A stretch of 62,244 nucleotides of DNA, taken from positions 1 to 62,244 of the forward strand of contig JBBPYR010000204.1 in NCBI GenBank assembly GCA_038199755.1, in the 5' to 3' direction. A program made the position numbers and the translations under genes. The stretch's first letter is position 1; each line of letters begins with the position of its first letter. Positions 52,252 through 60,381 of the stretch are shown here, one piece after another. The notes beneath the pieces were generated by a model. That model did no database searches. It was given only the letters and a program-made list of their open reading frames with translations, and was not told where the DNA came from. Origin of the DNA: JBBPYR01 sp038199755. Lineage in GTDB: Bacteria > Chloroflexota > Ktedonobacteria > Ktedonobacterales > Ktedonobacteraceae.

Positions 52252-53430
52252 GGCAGGAGCATTTTCGGAGTTGAGCATTTCGGTAAGAAGTTTGCTTACC
52301 GCGATACCCCAGGCATCCCAGTTCAATCTTTCATCAAAAGCGGCTCTCGTTGATTTGACCAGTTTAACGTAACGCTCTTCATCTTGATATACCTTCGCGA
52401 TTACCTCAGCATACTCAGCACCGCCAGCAGCCAGAGGCAGCAAAAAGCCATTTTCTCCATCCGTGACCGCTCCAGAAACACCCCCTGTGTTTGTCGTAAT
52501 GCTAGGTAACCCATACGCACTTGCCTCGCAGAAAACCATGCCGTAGCATTCACTTCTTGTAGGTAAGAACAGGAAATCCGATGTCTCAAACAGTTTCTCC
52601 ATCTTCTTACGCTGTTCCACATCCCTCTTATCCAGGTAAGGAATAACCGTCATGTATTCATGAGAAAAACCACGCGGAGGAGTGCATCCGCAAACAATAA
52701 GCTCTGCTTGGACACCCATCTCATGCAACTTCAATAGGGTCTCAAATGCTATCTCTCCCCCTTTTCTCACCCAATCAACTCCTAAAAAGAACAACCTGCA
52801 TCGATCCGTTCTCCTTTTTGCTTGAACGATGTCGGATGAGGGAGGTACATCCAAGTTTGCCCCAAAGGGAACCACACGAACCTTTTGTTCATCTGCATGA
52901 TACTGCTGGATAGTAGACCTGGCTGCCCACTTTGAAGGATGGAGCACTAAACGAGCTTTCTTCACTGCCAATTCCTCAAGTGCGTTTACCTCTCGCTCTG
53001 ATCTCTTAAGAAGATGAGAATAGTCGGAATAGTAGTTGCGCAGTAAAGCAAAGTTCGCATCCTCTATTAAGACAATAGGGATATCTGTCTTCAGGAAGGC
53101 TATCTCAGTTCCACCACTAGGGGCAACTATTACATCAAATGACTGATTCACCAGCTTTCGAGCAACAACTTTGGCATGTTGCTTCGCCAGAGAAAAGGTA
53201 TGATTGAAGAGATAGTTCTTTTTCAGCAAAATCCTCGATGCTTTATGAAGCACTTTTCCTACGATTCTTGTACGCACGCGCACTTCACCAAGATGATACA
53301 CATCACCACAGTGGGTTTGGAGGGCCTGGGTTATGCGATCAACAGTACCCCCCCAGGATGAACGCTTTCTATCCTTCATCGTATTCGCAGTGAGTATAGC
53401 AATTCTCAGTCTACTCTCTTGTTGATCCAT
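52225..53430 (-). CDS. GT4 family glycosyltransferase
   Basis: 401-residue GT-B transferase. RIAILTANTMKDRKRSSWGGTVDRI begins the acceptor domain; RLFFLGVDWVRKGGEIAFETL and FLFLPTRSECYGMVFCEASAYGLPSITTNTGGVS are the donor motifs. The last dozen residues (ENAPAHPKVVNRT) are encoded by DNA antisense to the IS5 remnant, so the natural C-terminus has probably been replaced after insertion; the core domains are complete. It is the last of three minus-strand GT4 genes. Confidence 0.88.
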   Translation of the reverse strand: MDQQESRLRIAILTANTMKDRKRSSWGGTVDRITQALQTHCGDVYHLGEVRVRTRIVGKVLHKASRILLKKNYLFNHTFSLAKQHAKVVARKLVNQSFDVIVAPSGGTEIAFLKTDIPIVLIEDANFALLRNYYSDYSHLLKRSEREVNALEELAVKKARLVLHPSKWAARSTIQQYHADEQKVRVVPFGANLDVPPSSDIVQAKRRTDRCRLFFLGVDWVRKGGEIAFETLLKLHEMGVQAELIVCGCTPPRGFSHEYMTVIPYLDKRDVEQRKKMEKLFETSDFLFLPTRSECYGMVFCEASAYGLPSITTNTGGVSGAVTDGENGFLLPLAAGGAEYAEVIAKVYQDEERYVKLVKSTRAAFDERLNWDAWGIAVSKLLTEMLNSENAPAHPKVVNRT

Positions 53431-53460
53431 CCGTTGATTCCCTTTTCAAACTGAAAGTTT

Positions 53461-54684
53461 TTATCCTGGAGTATTTGTGGAGATATGATGCCTCGTCTCT
53501 TCATATGCGAAATCTAGCCTTCGCAGTGCAACTTTGGAATCGTATTCCTTTATCATGAGTTGACGAGCATTTTGCGCAAGAGACCATGCTAGGTCCCGAT
53601 CCAATAGGACTCTGGCACATGCATGGGCAAAGTCTTCCGCGGTATCAGCTACAAGAAGATGTTCTCCATCGCGTACTGCCAATCCTTCACAGCCGATTGA
53701 GGTTGAGACTACCGGTACTCCCATGGCCATCGCCTCCAAAATCTTTACCCGCACACCGCCTCCCGAAAGCAGTGGAACAGCTAACGCGCCTGCTCTCCTC
53801 CAGTACTGTTCTATATCTGCAACATGCCCGGGCAGACCCACGCTGTGCTGCTGTGCCAGGATTTGCAATGCGCGTGGCGGTCGTGCTCCTACAACGTCGT
53901 ACGTAATGCCTGGACAAAGTGCGCGAAGTTTCTCATAACCGTGTCGTAGCCACCAGATCACCCCCTCATTGTTCGGTGGCCAAAACATATTGCCCACGGT
54001 AAATAACCTCGTGGGCTCGGGTTCACGAGCATGATAGAGAGAGGCAAATTTCTCAGTATCAACGGTTATTGGAATAACCTCAATCGGAAGTAACGGATCT
54101 GTGACCTCTCGTAGTGCATTCTGATCCTGTTCGCTTACCGCTAACACCAGGTCAGCCCTTCGGCAAGCCTCTCCTTCGAGCTTGCGAATGAGTCGGACCT
54201 CGCGCCCCAATACCCAGCGCGAGACTGGATTACGTTGTCCCTTGCACAATCGATCAACCACTTGCCAAACCGCATTATGCTCATCTAGGATGACTGTTCC
54301 TGTCCAATCTGATGGCACAAACCGCATCATGTTCAGTTGATCAACATGCAATACCTCTATACGCTCTTCACGCAGCAGTTGGCGCACCAATTTCTGCATA
54401 GCTATACGATCATCTCGTCGCATGAGGTAGGAGTCCCCCGTTAACAGGCTCTCTACCAGAAACCGTGCATTGCTTATCGGCGAACGTTTTATGGGGACAG
54501 TTGACACGCGACGGCATATCTCGCTTAGCTTTTGGACGGCATGCTCTTCTTGAGCATTGCGGACAAAAGTGCAATAGACCACTTCATGGCGACTAGCTAG
54601 ATGTTTTAGTACCTGTAAAGTTTTGATCTTAGGACCTGCATCGGCGGGATAGACGACAACTTGTGTCAGTAGTAGTACGCGCAT
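53461..54684 (-). CDS. GT4 family glycosyltransferase
   Basis: 407-residue enzyme resembling PEP-CTERM/Stp1-type sugar transferases. MRVLLLTQVVVYPADAGPKIKTLQVLKHLA starts the acceptor domain and LFTVGNMFWPPNNEGVIWW, AVPLLSGGGVRVKILEAMAMGVPVVSTSIGCEGL is the donor site. It is a tandem paralogue of the gene directly upstream, from which it is separated by about 30 bases. The start at 54684 avoids overlap with that gene and fits the family; the open frame extends to 54741. Confidence 0.88.
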   Translation of the reverse strand: MRVLLLTQVVVYPADAGPKIKTLQVLKHLASRHEVVYCTFVRNAQEEHAVQKLSEICRRVSTVPIKRSPISNARFLVESLLTGDSYLMRRDDRIAMQKLVRQLLREERIEVLHVDQLNMMRFVPSDWTGTVILDEHNAVWQVVDRLCKGQRNPVSRWVLGREVRLIRKLEGEACRRADLVLAVSEQDQNALREVTDPLLPIEVIPITVDTEKFASLYHAREPEPTRLFTVGNMFWPPNNEGVIWWLRHGYEKLRALCPGITYDVVGARPPRALQILAQQHSVGLPGHVADIEQYWRRAGALAVPLLSGGGVRVKILEAMAMGVPVVSTSIGCEGLAVRDGEHLLVADTAEDFAHACARVLLDRDLAWSLAQNARQLMIKEYDSKVALRRLDFAYEETRHHISTNTPG

Positions 54685-54712
54685 AGTAATTTCGTCCTGA
54701 CTTCCCTTGACT

Positions 54713-55978
54713 TTATTGCGTGCGATATATAGCTGGAACAAGAGAGGAATCCGCCCCTCTATCTATTGCAATCGCCTGCTCGTATACACTGATCAGTTTT
54801 TGTGCCATCATAGACCAGTCGTGATACTGCTCTACATAGTCGCGTCCATTTCGGCTCAAGACAGTGCGTGCATCGGAGTTATCCAAGAGAAACAATGCCG
54901 CATTCGCAAACTCCTGTGGTGAATTTGCCACCAGCAGATCGCGCTCAGGTCGAGCATGGAGTGCTGCCGCTACAGGAGTAGAAGCGATGACTGGAGTACC
55001 CATTGCCATTGCCTCTAAAACTTTGTTCTGGATACCGACACTGTAGATCATTGGCGCAATCACTACCTGGCCCCCACCGATATAGGGACGCATATCATCT
55101 ACGTATCCTGTCACCTCCACCCGAGAATCTATTGCTAAACGTCGGATTGACTTTGGCGGACTGCTACCAACGATCGTGAGTCTTGTCCCTGGCCGATACT
55201 TCCAGATCAGGGGCATGATTTGTTTATACAGATAGAGCACTGCAGCCACATTTGCGTGATAGCTCATTTTGCCCGAGAAGACTAGGTCACAGCGGTACCG
55301 TTCGTGCTGTCCTGGACAAAAATAGTCCAGATCAACACCGTTAGGAATGATATCGATAGGGGTTCTTCGTTCCTGTTTGTCCTTCTCCTGGTCATTTTCC
55401 TGGCTATCGCTTATCTCGATCAGTGCTTGACGATCGCGCTCAGAGGTGATTACCACATGCTGAAGTCTTTTCAGTAAATTGGCCTCAAAACGTTGTGTCC
55501 GCTTGTAATCTAGTGCTGCCAACGTACGTACCGAGCGGCTTGCTCCCGCTTCCATAGATTGTTTAAAAAGTAAGCTAATGCAATCAACTGCATCCCATAT
55601 TATTGGATGCGTCAATGGTAATGATTGCAACGAGGCCATGCCTCGCAAATGCTCCACGTGGATGATATCGTACTGATTCTCTGCGCAGAGCTGCTGTACC
55701 ATATGCATAAGAAGTTTGGAATTTGCGTATGCCACCTGCAATGGGAGTTGGCTAAATAGCGCAATACCGCAACGTAGTAGCCGTTGCCATCTCTTCTCCT
55801 GCACTGACACGACGTTGTACCCCTGAAGTCTCAACGACTTCGCATTTAATTCCTCTCGCGTCGAGGAACACAGCGTTACTATCGTTACCTCGTGCTCCTG
55901 CCGAAGGTGCTTTAAAAAGCTATAACTACGGACTCTGATACGCGATGGCGGATAGGGCGTTACAAAAAGGATACGCAT
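54713..55978 (-). CDS. GT4 family glycosyltransferase
   Basis: 421-residue GT-B enzyme, paralogue of the following gene. MRILFVTPYPPSRIRVRSYSFLKHL opens the acceptor domain; LVFSGKMSYHANVAAVLYLY and IAPMIYSVGIQNKVLEAMAMGTPVIAS mark the donor domain. A charged insert (SQENDQEKDKQERR) lies between the domains and is probably a surface loop. GGAGAGG before the ATG supports the start. It adds one residue to the repeat unit; donor unknown. Confidence 0.88.
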   Translation of the reverse strand: MRILFVTPYPPSRIRVRSYSFLKHLRQEHEVTIVTLCSSTREELNAKSLRLQGYNVVSVQEKRWQRLLRCGIALFSQLPLQVAYANSKLLMHMVQQLCAENQYDIIHVEHLRGMASLQSLPLTHPIIWDAVDCISLLFKQSMEAGASRSVRTLAALDYKRTQRFEANLLKRLQHVVITSERDRQALIEISDSQENDQEKDKQERRTPIDIIPNGVDLDYFCPGQHERYRCDLVFSGKMSYHANVAAVLYLYKQIMPLIWKYRPGTRLTIVGSSPPKSIRRLAIDSRVEVTGYVDDMRPYIGGGQVVIAPMIYSVGIQNKVLEAMAMGTPVIASTPVAAALHARPERDLLVANSPQEFANAALFLLDNSDARTVLSRNGRDYVEQYHDWSMMAQKLISVYEQAIAIDRGADSSLVPAIYRTQ

Positions 55979-56030
55979 AAGTCCTCTCCAGGTTTGTCAA
56001 TTTAAATTGAAAAATGCGCCAGTACAGGTG

Positions 56031-57701
56031 CTATAAATAGCCCAGAGCTTCAAGCTTCAAACGCACGTTCTCCTCTTCTTCTTCTGTGTACTCAAAATCA
56101 ACATCTGCAACGCTTTCGTGCTTGCGTTCTCCAGTATAGGAGGGCTCAGACTGTTGAACATATGCACCATCGAAGAGGTCTGTGAGAGGCTTGCCGTCCA
56201 TATCAGAAGGGATAGGCATACCGAGAGCGTAGAGTATGGTCGGAGCGACATCGATAATGCCTGCGCCTTCAATGGTTTCCTTCTGACGAATGTGTGGGCC
56301 TTGGGCAAGAATAATGCCGTCCATGCGGTGGACGCCACTTAATTTCCCGAGTACATCCAATGGAACAGCACTGATAAGCTCTTGAATGCTTGTCCCCCCT
56401 TTGTAAGAGTCCTGTGTGACCAGTATGATGTCTGGAGCCATCTCGAGACGCTCACCATGATAGAGTTCCTCCCGACGATAAGCCTCCAGAACAATTGCTT
56501 CACCTGTCTTGGGATCTCGCAAGTCGCGTACTTCTTCGAGAATGCGTGTTCGTAGCACTTCGTATTCCTCGCCTGGCTGCACACATCCCTCCGGTTGTCG
56601 TCCGATCACGTTAATCATAATGCCCTCTACAGGAGGATACATAGGGAAGCGGTATGCCTTGGTGTGTTTCCAGTCGATCACATCAAGATTCATCACTGTT
56701 TGCGCATCCAGGTTTGTCGCTATCTTCTTAAAACGTCGAGGGAGACTGCGATAGACCTTTTCAAGATAGGGGAAACGACGGATCTTGGTACGGTAAAACT
56801 GCGTGAAAGCAGTTTTGAATACATTTTCTTTCTTCGCCTTCGCATTTGGTTGCAAGAGATTGAGCGTTCGCAACAGGTAGTTAGTGTTCAGGTAAAAGGC
56901 CGGATGAGCTCCGCCGCCATGATCAGACATCACGATAACCGTTGTATCATCATCAACGGCATCTAAAAACTTGCCAACACACTCATCAGAAGCTTGATAC
57001 ACTTCCTGAATGAGGTTTCCATACAGTTCAGCTTCTTTTGGGTCATAAGCTGGATGAGTGGGATCGATATACTTCCACCAATCATGATGGGCCCGGTCTG
57101 TTGCTCCGACCACCATGATAAAGAGTCCATACTCGTCTTTCTTCATCAAGTCAATCGAGACGTCCGTACACAAATGCAAGAGCCGATCCATCTCTTTTAG
57201 TAGTACATGGTGAGTAGCGGACTTGAAAAAAGCGGCATCACCAACAACTGATGGAATAGTCTTCGCCAGTTCTGGCGGGTAGGTAAAGGACTTACCGGTA
57301 TCTGGGGTCGGGTACCCCGATATCATGAAGCCATTGACTTGCCAAGCAGGGTAAGTCACTGGCACAGTGACAATTCCCACTTTCCTGTTAGCCGCGCCTA
57401 CAAGATCCCAAACTGTTTTGCCAGCAAAGGCGTGAGAATCTACAATTGTATCAGCGAAGCAGCCATAGCGTCTTGTATCATAATCCCGAAAGTCATACAC
57501 GCCATGCTTACCAGGGTTATAACCGGTTGCGAATGTCGTCCATGCTGCAGGTGAAATAGGCGGATAGACTGACCTTAGCTTACCGTAAACCCCATTTTGT
57601 ACTATTCGCTGTAGATGAGGAAGTTTGCCTTCCTCAATCCAACGTTCTATTAATTCTGGTGTGGCTCCATCAAGCCCAAGGATTACAACTTTGCTTCCCA
57701 T
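56031..57701 (-). CDS. Alkaline-phosphatase-superfamily phosphodiesterase
   Basis: 556-residue relative of the genes at 31.8 and 46.7 kb. Asp11 (VVILGLDGATPEL), nucleophile Ser50 (PPISPAAWTTFATG), VGATDRAHHDWWKY, VMSDHGGGAHP and GVHRMDGIILAQGPH complete the metal site. A tail EEEEENVRLKLEALGYL is common at the end of these proteins. Ser rather than Thr as nucleophile is allowed in the superfamily. The ATG at 57701 matches the family start and has GGGAG twelve bases upstream; the frame remains open to 57791. Its upstream DNA is duplicated before the next gene. Confidence 0.85.
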   Translation of the reverse strand: MGSKVVILGLDGATPELIERWIEEGKLPHLQRIVQNGVYGKLRSVYPPISPAAWTTFATGYNPGKHGVYDFRDYDTRRYGCFADTIVDSHAFAGKTVWDLVGAANRKVGIVTVPVTYPAWQVNGFMISGYPTPDTGKSFTYPPELAKTIPSVVGDAAFFKSATHHVLLKEMDRLLHLCTDVSIDLMKKDEYGLFIMVVGATDRAHHDWWKYIDPTHPAYDPKEAELYGNLIQEVYQASDECVGKFLDAVDDDTTVIVMSDHGGGAHPAFYLNTNYLLRTLNLLQPNAKAKKENVFKTAFTQFYRTKIRRFPYLEKVYRSLPRRFKKIATNLDAQTVMNLDVIDWKHTKAYRFPMYPPVEGIMINVIGRQPEGCVQPGEEYEVLRTRILEEVRDLRDPKTGEAIVLEAYRREELYHGERLEMAPDIILVTQDSYKGGTSIQELISAVPLDVLGKLSGVHRMDGIILAQGPHIRQKETIEGAGIIDVAPTILYALGMPIPSDMDGKPLTDLFDGAYVQQSEPSYTGERKHESVADVDFEYTEEEEENVRLKLEALGYL

Positions 57702-57850
57702 GTGTAGTCTGACTCCCCCATTCGGACTAGAGTGAACAATCATAAATATCGATATACCGCTATCGATGAGTAAAGCTTTGATCTTATCCATAGACGTTGG
57801 TCGATGTAAAGAAGCAGATAGTGGGTTAAGAAAAAGTCAAAAAAACAGTG
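57680..57850. repeat. Duplicated promoter/gene-start segment, copy A
   Basis: Contains the first codons and upstream region of the phosphodiesterase gene. It matches 59520-59740: GGATTACAAC, AGTGAACAATC...TAAATATCGATATA and GTGTAAAGAAGC/GGTTAAGAAAA-like words occur in the same order. The copies differ by small indels, so the duplication is not recent. It likely carries the gene's promoter. Confidence 0.65.
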
Positions 57851-57954
57851 GCTTTCTACTAATTTCTTAACTAACGCGATGTGAAAGTATTCCTTGCCGA
57901 AGAATAGGCTCAGGGCAGATATTACCCATTTCTTTCCAGTGATAGCGTGAGTAT

Positions 57955-58075
57955 CTCGCATGATCGGTGTTTACTGTGCGGCGATCAGCTGGTGCGGCAT
58001 GACCCGCTTCTTGGCATCATTGATAGCATGCCGGTACCCAAGCTATGCTGATTCTGGCGTATCCTCCCACGACAT
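57955..58075 (+). pseudogene. Possible IS982-type transposase fragment
   Basis: One frame reads HDRCLLCGDQLVRHDPLLGI followed by IDSMPVPKLC and a stop. The (V/I)DSxPVPxC motif, with its catalytic-site Asp, is typical of IS982-family transposases. The fragment is short and no ends were found, so the family assignment is tentative. Confidence 0.4.
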
Positions 58076-58128
58076 TAGTCATATAACTTTCACTGTCTTT
58101 ACAGGGTTGTATAGTGTTGCTCCGTGTG

Positions 58129-59403
58129 TTAAACGTATCCCAGGTCTCGCAGACGATTGATGACAAGTTCTTCATCCTCCTCAGACAGTTCACTGCTCCA
58201 TTTGGCTGCACGAATGGGGTGGCTTTCTAGATAAGAAGGCAAGAAAAGCGTTTCTACTGCGGTACCATCCATATCGGTATACTCCAATCCAAGAGCATGC
58301 ATCAAAGAGGGAACGACCGACGTAAAAGAAATAGACCCGGTTAGCAATTCCCCTGAGGCAAGCACAGGGCATGAAGCCAGCAGCAGACCTTTTATACTGG
58401 ATGGATGGATTCCTGCTCTCAAAGCAGTACCTTCAGGAGGTGTGGTAAACGTCGTTTCATCAAAACTAATTTGGCTGCTCCTTGGAGAAGGTGCATATCC
58501 TGGTTTGAATAGAACAACAAGATCGGGAGCGCAAAACAAGTAGTCCCCTGTGTATATTTCCTCCTTGCGATACACTTGCTCAACAACCGTTGCCCCTGTT
58601 CCGCTCTCACGTAGTTTGGTCGGTAATGATTTGATGAGCGTTTCACGAACTTCTTCATATTCATCGTGCAGGTGTACAGCCCCTTGCGCATCTCGTCCAA
58701 GTACATTTAACCAGATTTGTCCGTGTCCCGCATAGTAAGCCAATGAGCCCGGCCAATTGATCAGACCACTCTGCTCATCCCGCTCAATCACCCCTACCTC
58801 TGCGAAGAAGTTATTCAAGTTGACGTATCGCTGAACTGGCGCGGATTTACCATCAGAAAGGAGGGCAAGTAAACCCTTTTCTCCCACCCATGCTCTCGCG
58901 AGACGCAAGGCTTCATTGATAGCCTCCATCGCTGAAGTTGCTGTGCCTTGATCTATTGTACACTTCACAATAGAACAGTTTGCCTGCGTGCTGGTTTCCT
59001 TGGATGTTAGAGCTTGTACATAAGCACCTAAATCTGAAAAAATGACTTCCTTGTAGTCTACATTCCACCCTGTTGTGCGTAACAACTCATCAAACATCTT
59101 TGGTGTTGAAGATCGTCCATCTTTCACTTCTACAATAGTGTAACTATTTGCTCCTTGTTGTGTCTTTAAAAGATGGTAGGCCGGAATGAGCGTATCGAAA
59201 AAGCCAAAAGACGCAGGTAATCGACCGCTGAAAAGTTGGTAGTATTGGGCCTGTGGGCTTATAATCGGGCTCGATTCAAGTTCAACGAACACTCCTCGCT
59301 CCCTAAGCTTTTCCACTTCGCCTAGACTGCATATGTCGGATATACTCACATTGCTGAAATATAGGACAAAAGCCTTCCGACTCTCCAACGAGGTATCACT
59401 CAT
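58129..59403 (-). CDS. Degenerate alkaline-phosphatase-superfamily paralogue
   Basis: 424-residue protein related to the phosphodiesterase next door through its C-terminal half: INWPGSLAYYAGHGQIWLNVLGRDAQGAV, EEVRETLIKSL, YRKEEIYTGDYLFCAPDLVVLFKPGY and the tail EEDEELVINRLRDLGYV. The N-terminal catalytic part is not there: no GLDG motif or Ser/Thr nucleophile, and the SDHG metal motif reads SDGKS. It is probably not a hydrolase. AGGAGG eight bases before the ATG indicates active translation. It may serve as a non-catalytic partner or substrate-binding paralogue. Confidence 0.75.
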   Translation of the reverse strand: MSDTSLESRKAFVLYFSNVSISDICSLGEVEKLRERGVFVELESSPIISPQAQYYQLFSGRLPASFGFFDTLIPAYHLLKTQQGANSYTIVEVKDGRSSTPKMFDELLRTTGWNVDYKEVIFSDLGAYVQALTSKETSTQANCSIVKCTIDQGTATSAMEAINEALRLARAWVGEKGLLALLSDGKSAPVQRYVNLNNFFAEVGVIERDEQSGLINWPGSLAYYAGHGQIWLNVLGRDAQGAVHLHDEYEEVRETLIKSLPTKLRESGTGATVVEQVYRKEEIYTGDYLFCAPDLVVLFKPGYAPSPRSSQISFDETTFTTPPEGTALRAGIHPSSIKGLLLASCPVLASGELLTGSISFTSVVPSLMHALGLEYTDMDGTAVETLFLPSYLESHPIRAAKWSSELSEEDEELVINRLRDLGYV

Positions 59404-59497
59404 GTTTAGAACCTCCTGATTGTTTCTAGCTCAATGTAGGTAGTGAATGCGATAGCTGCGTCTTCAAATTGTTCATTTTTTATCAAGCAATCCATGA

Positions 59498-59551
59498 TTA
59501 AAAGTTTGAAGTAGCATTGTCAAGTCTAAGGATTACAACGTTGTTTCCCGT
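59498..59551 (-). pseudogene. Gene-start remnant of a phosphodiesterase paralogue
   Basis: Eighteen codons reading TGNNVVILRLDNATSNF and stop match MGSKVVILGLDGAT at the start of the gene at 57701. The initiator is now ACG and the frame ends after 17 residues. Together with the upstream duplicate segment it shows that a second copy of the gene once began here, upstream of the degenerate paralogue. Confidence 0.7.
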
Positions 59552-59740
59552 ATGTTAGGTATCAAGTCCCTCTTTTGGGCTATAGTAAACAATCGTAAAT
59601 CATCGATATACTACTGTCCGCCAAGTGACCTCTATCATATCTATAGATGTATTGTATAGAGGCCGTGAGGTGTAAAGAAGCTAAATTTAGGTTAAGGAGA
59701 GGTTAAGAAAACACAAAAACACTGCTAATTTCGTAATACT
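59520..59740. repeat. Duplicated promoter/gene-start segment, copy B
   Basis: Counterpart of 57680-57850, lying 120 bases upstream of the degenerate paralogue's start. It includes the ACG-initiated remnant (59498-59551) and the former promoter region. The rest of the 59404-59888 gap shows no other gene. Confidence 0.65.
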
Positions 59741-59888
59741 TCCTTAATCCGCTGGTAACTGCTCAGGTAGGAGATTGTCGAGTCTGATAAAATATGGTCA
59801 TGACAGTATCATCTTCAATGTGCCAACGCGGACGAAAGGCTTGCAAGGCGGCAAAGCCATCGGAGAACGGTCGAGTACTCACCCACGC

Positions 59889-60260
59889 TCACGGCGACTT
59901 GGCGGTCGTTTCTTGGGTAGTTACATCTCGGATGAGGCAAGCCCACAGACTGCCATCAGGCTCGTCATAGGTGGCGGCGGCATCGGTAAAGCCGTCCCAA
60001 CTCGTCAACTCCCCTGCAGAGGCGACCTGCACCTCGCGCGTCTGCTTGTGGCCACTGATGGTGCGGACATATCGATGCGTACTCCAGTCGATGAGTTGCC
60101 CAGAAGCCAGCCCTTGTAGGTCTTGATAGAGCAGACGATCCTCGGGCAAACTGACTAGGGCATCTATGAGCTGTTGTTGGGGCCTGTTACTGTCATAAAT
60201 CACTGTCAAGGAACAGAATGCAGGACAGTCAAACAGGTTTAGTATCGCTTGGAGAGCCAT
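59889..60260 (-). CDS. Hypothetical protein
   Basis: An ORF of about 123 residues from the ATG at 60260 (frame open to 60353, 154 residues). No family was recognised. It has a Leu-rich N-terminus (MALQAILNLFDCPAF), a charged middle (SLPEDRLLYQDLQGLASGQLIDW) and an acidic end. No membrane segment. The competing plus-strand frame at 59775-60119 is less protein-like. It is divergent from aspS. It could be a real orphan gene or decayed DNA. Confidence 0.4.
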   Translation of the reverse strand: MALQAILNLFDCPAFCSLTVIYDSNRPQQQLIDALVSLPEDRLLYQDLQGLASGQLIDWSTHRYVRTISGHKQTREVQVASAGELTSWDGFTDAAATYDEPDGSLWACLIRDVTTQETTAKSP

Positions 60261-60381
60261 TTTAGAGAGTATATCCCTCACACGAATTTCTTGACAGGGT
60301 ATGTCACAATAGAGAGAGATTATTTTCACTTCCCGCTTTCGCACACACTGCATTTACGCTACTAGACATAAGGAGGTCAAG

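Noticed and set aside
52043..52372. 109-codon plus-strand ORF as a gene
   Set aside because: Its sequence is a chimera of transposase frames (RGLWKRM, QSVKTTQKGEVRGYDEGK) and then antisense to the GT4 gene; it is part of the IS5 remnant.
59775..60119. 114-codon plus-strand ORF as the gene before aspS
   Set aside because: Overlaps the minus-strand ORF at 59889-60260, has low-complexity Arg/Gly composition and no ribosome site; the minus frame is more protein-like, though also uncertain.
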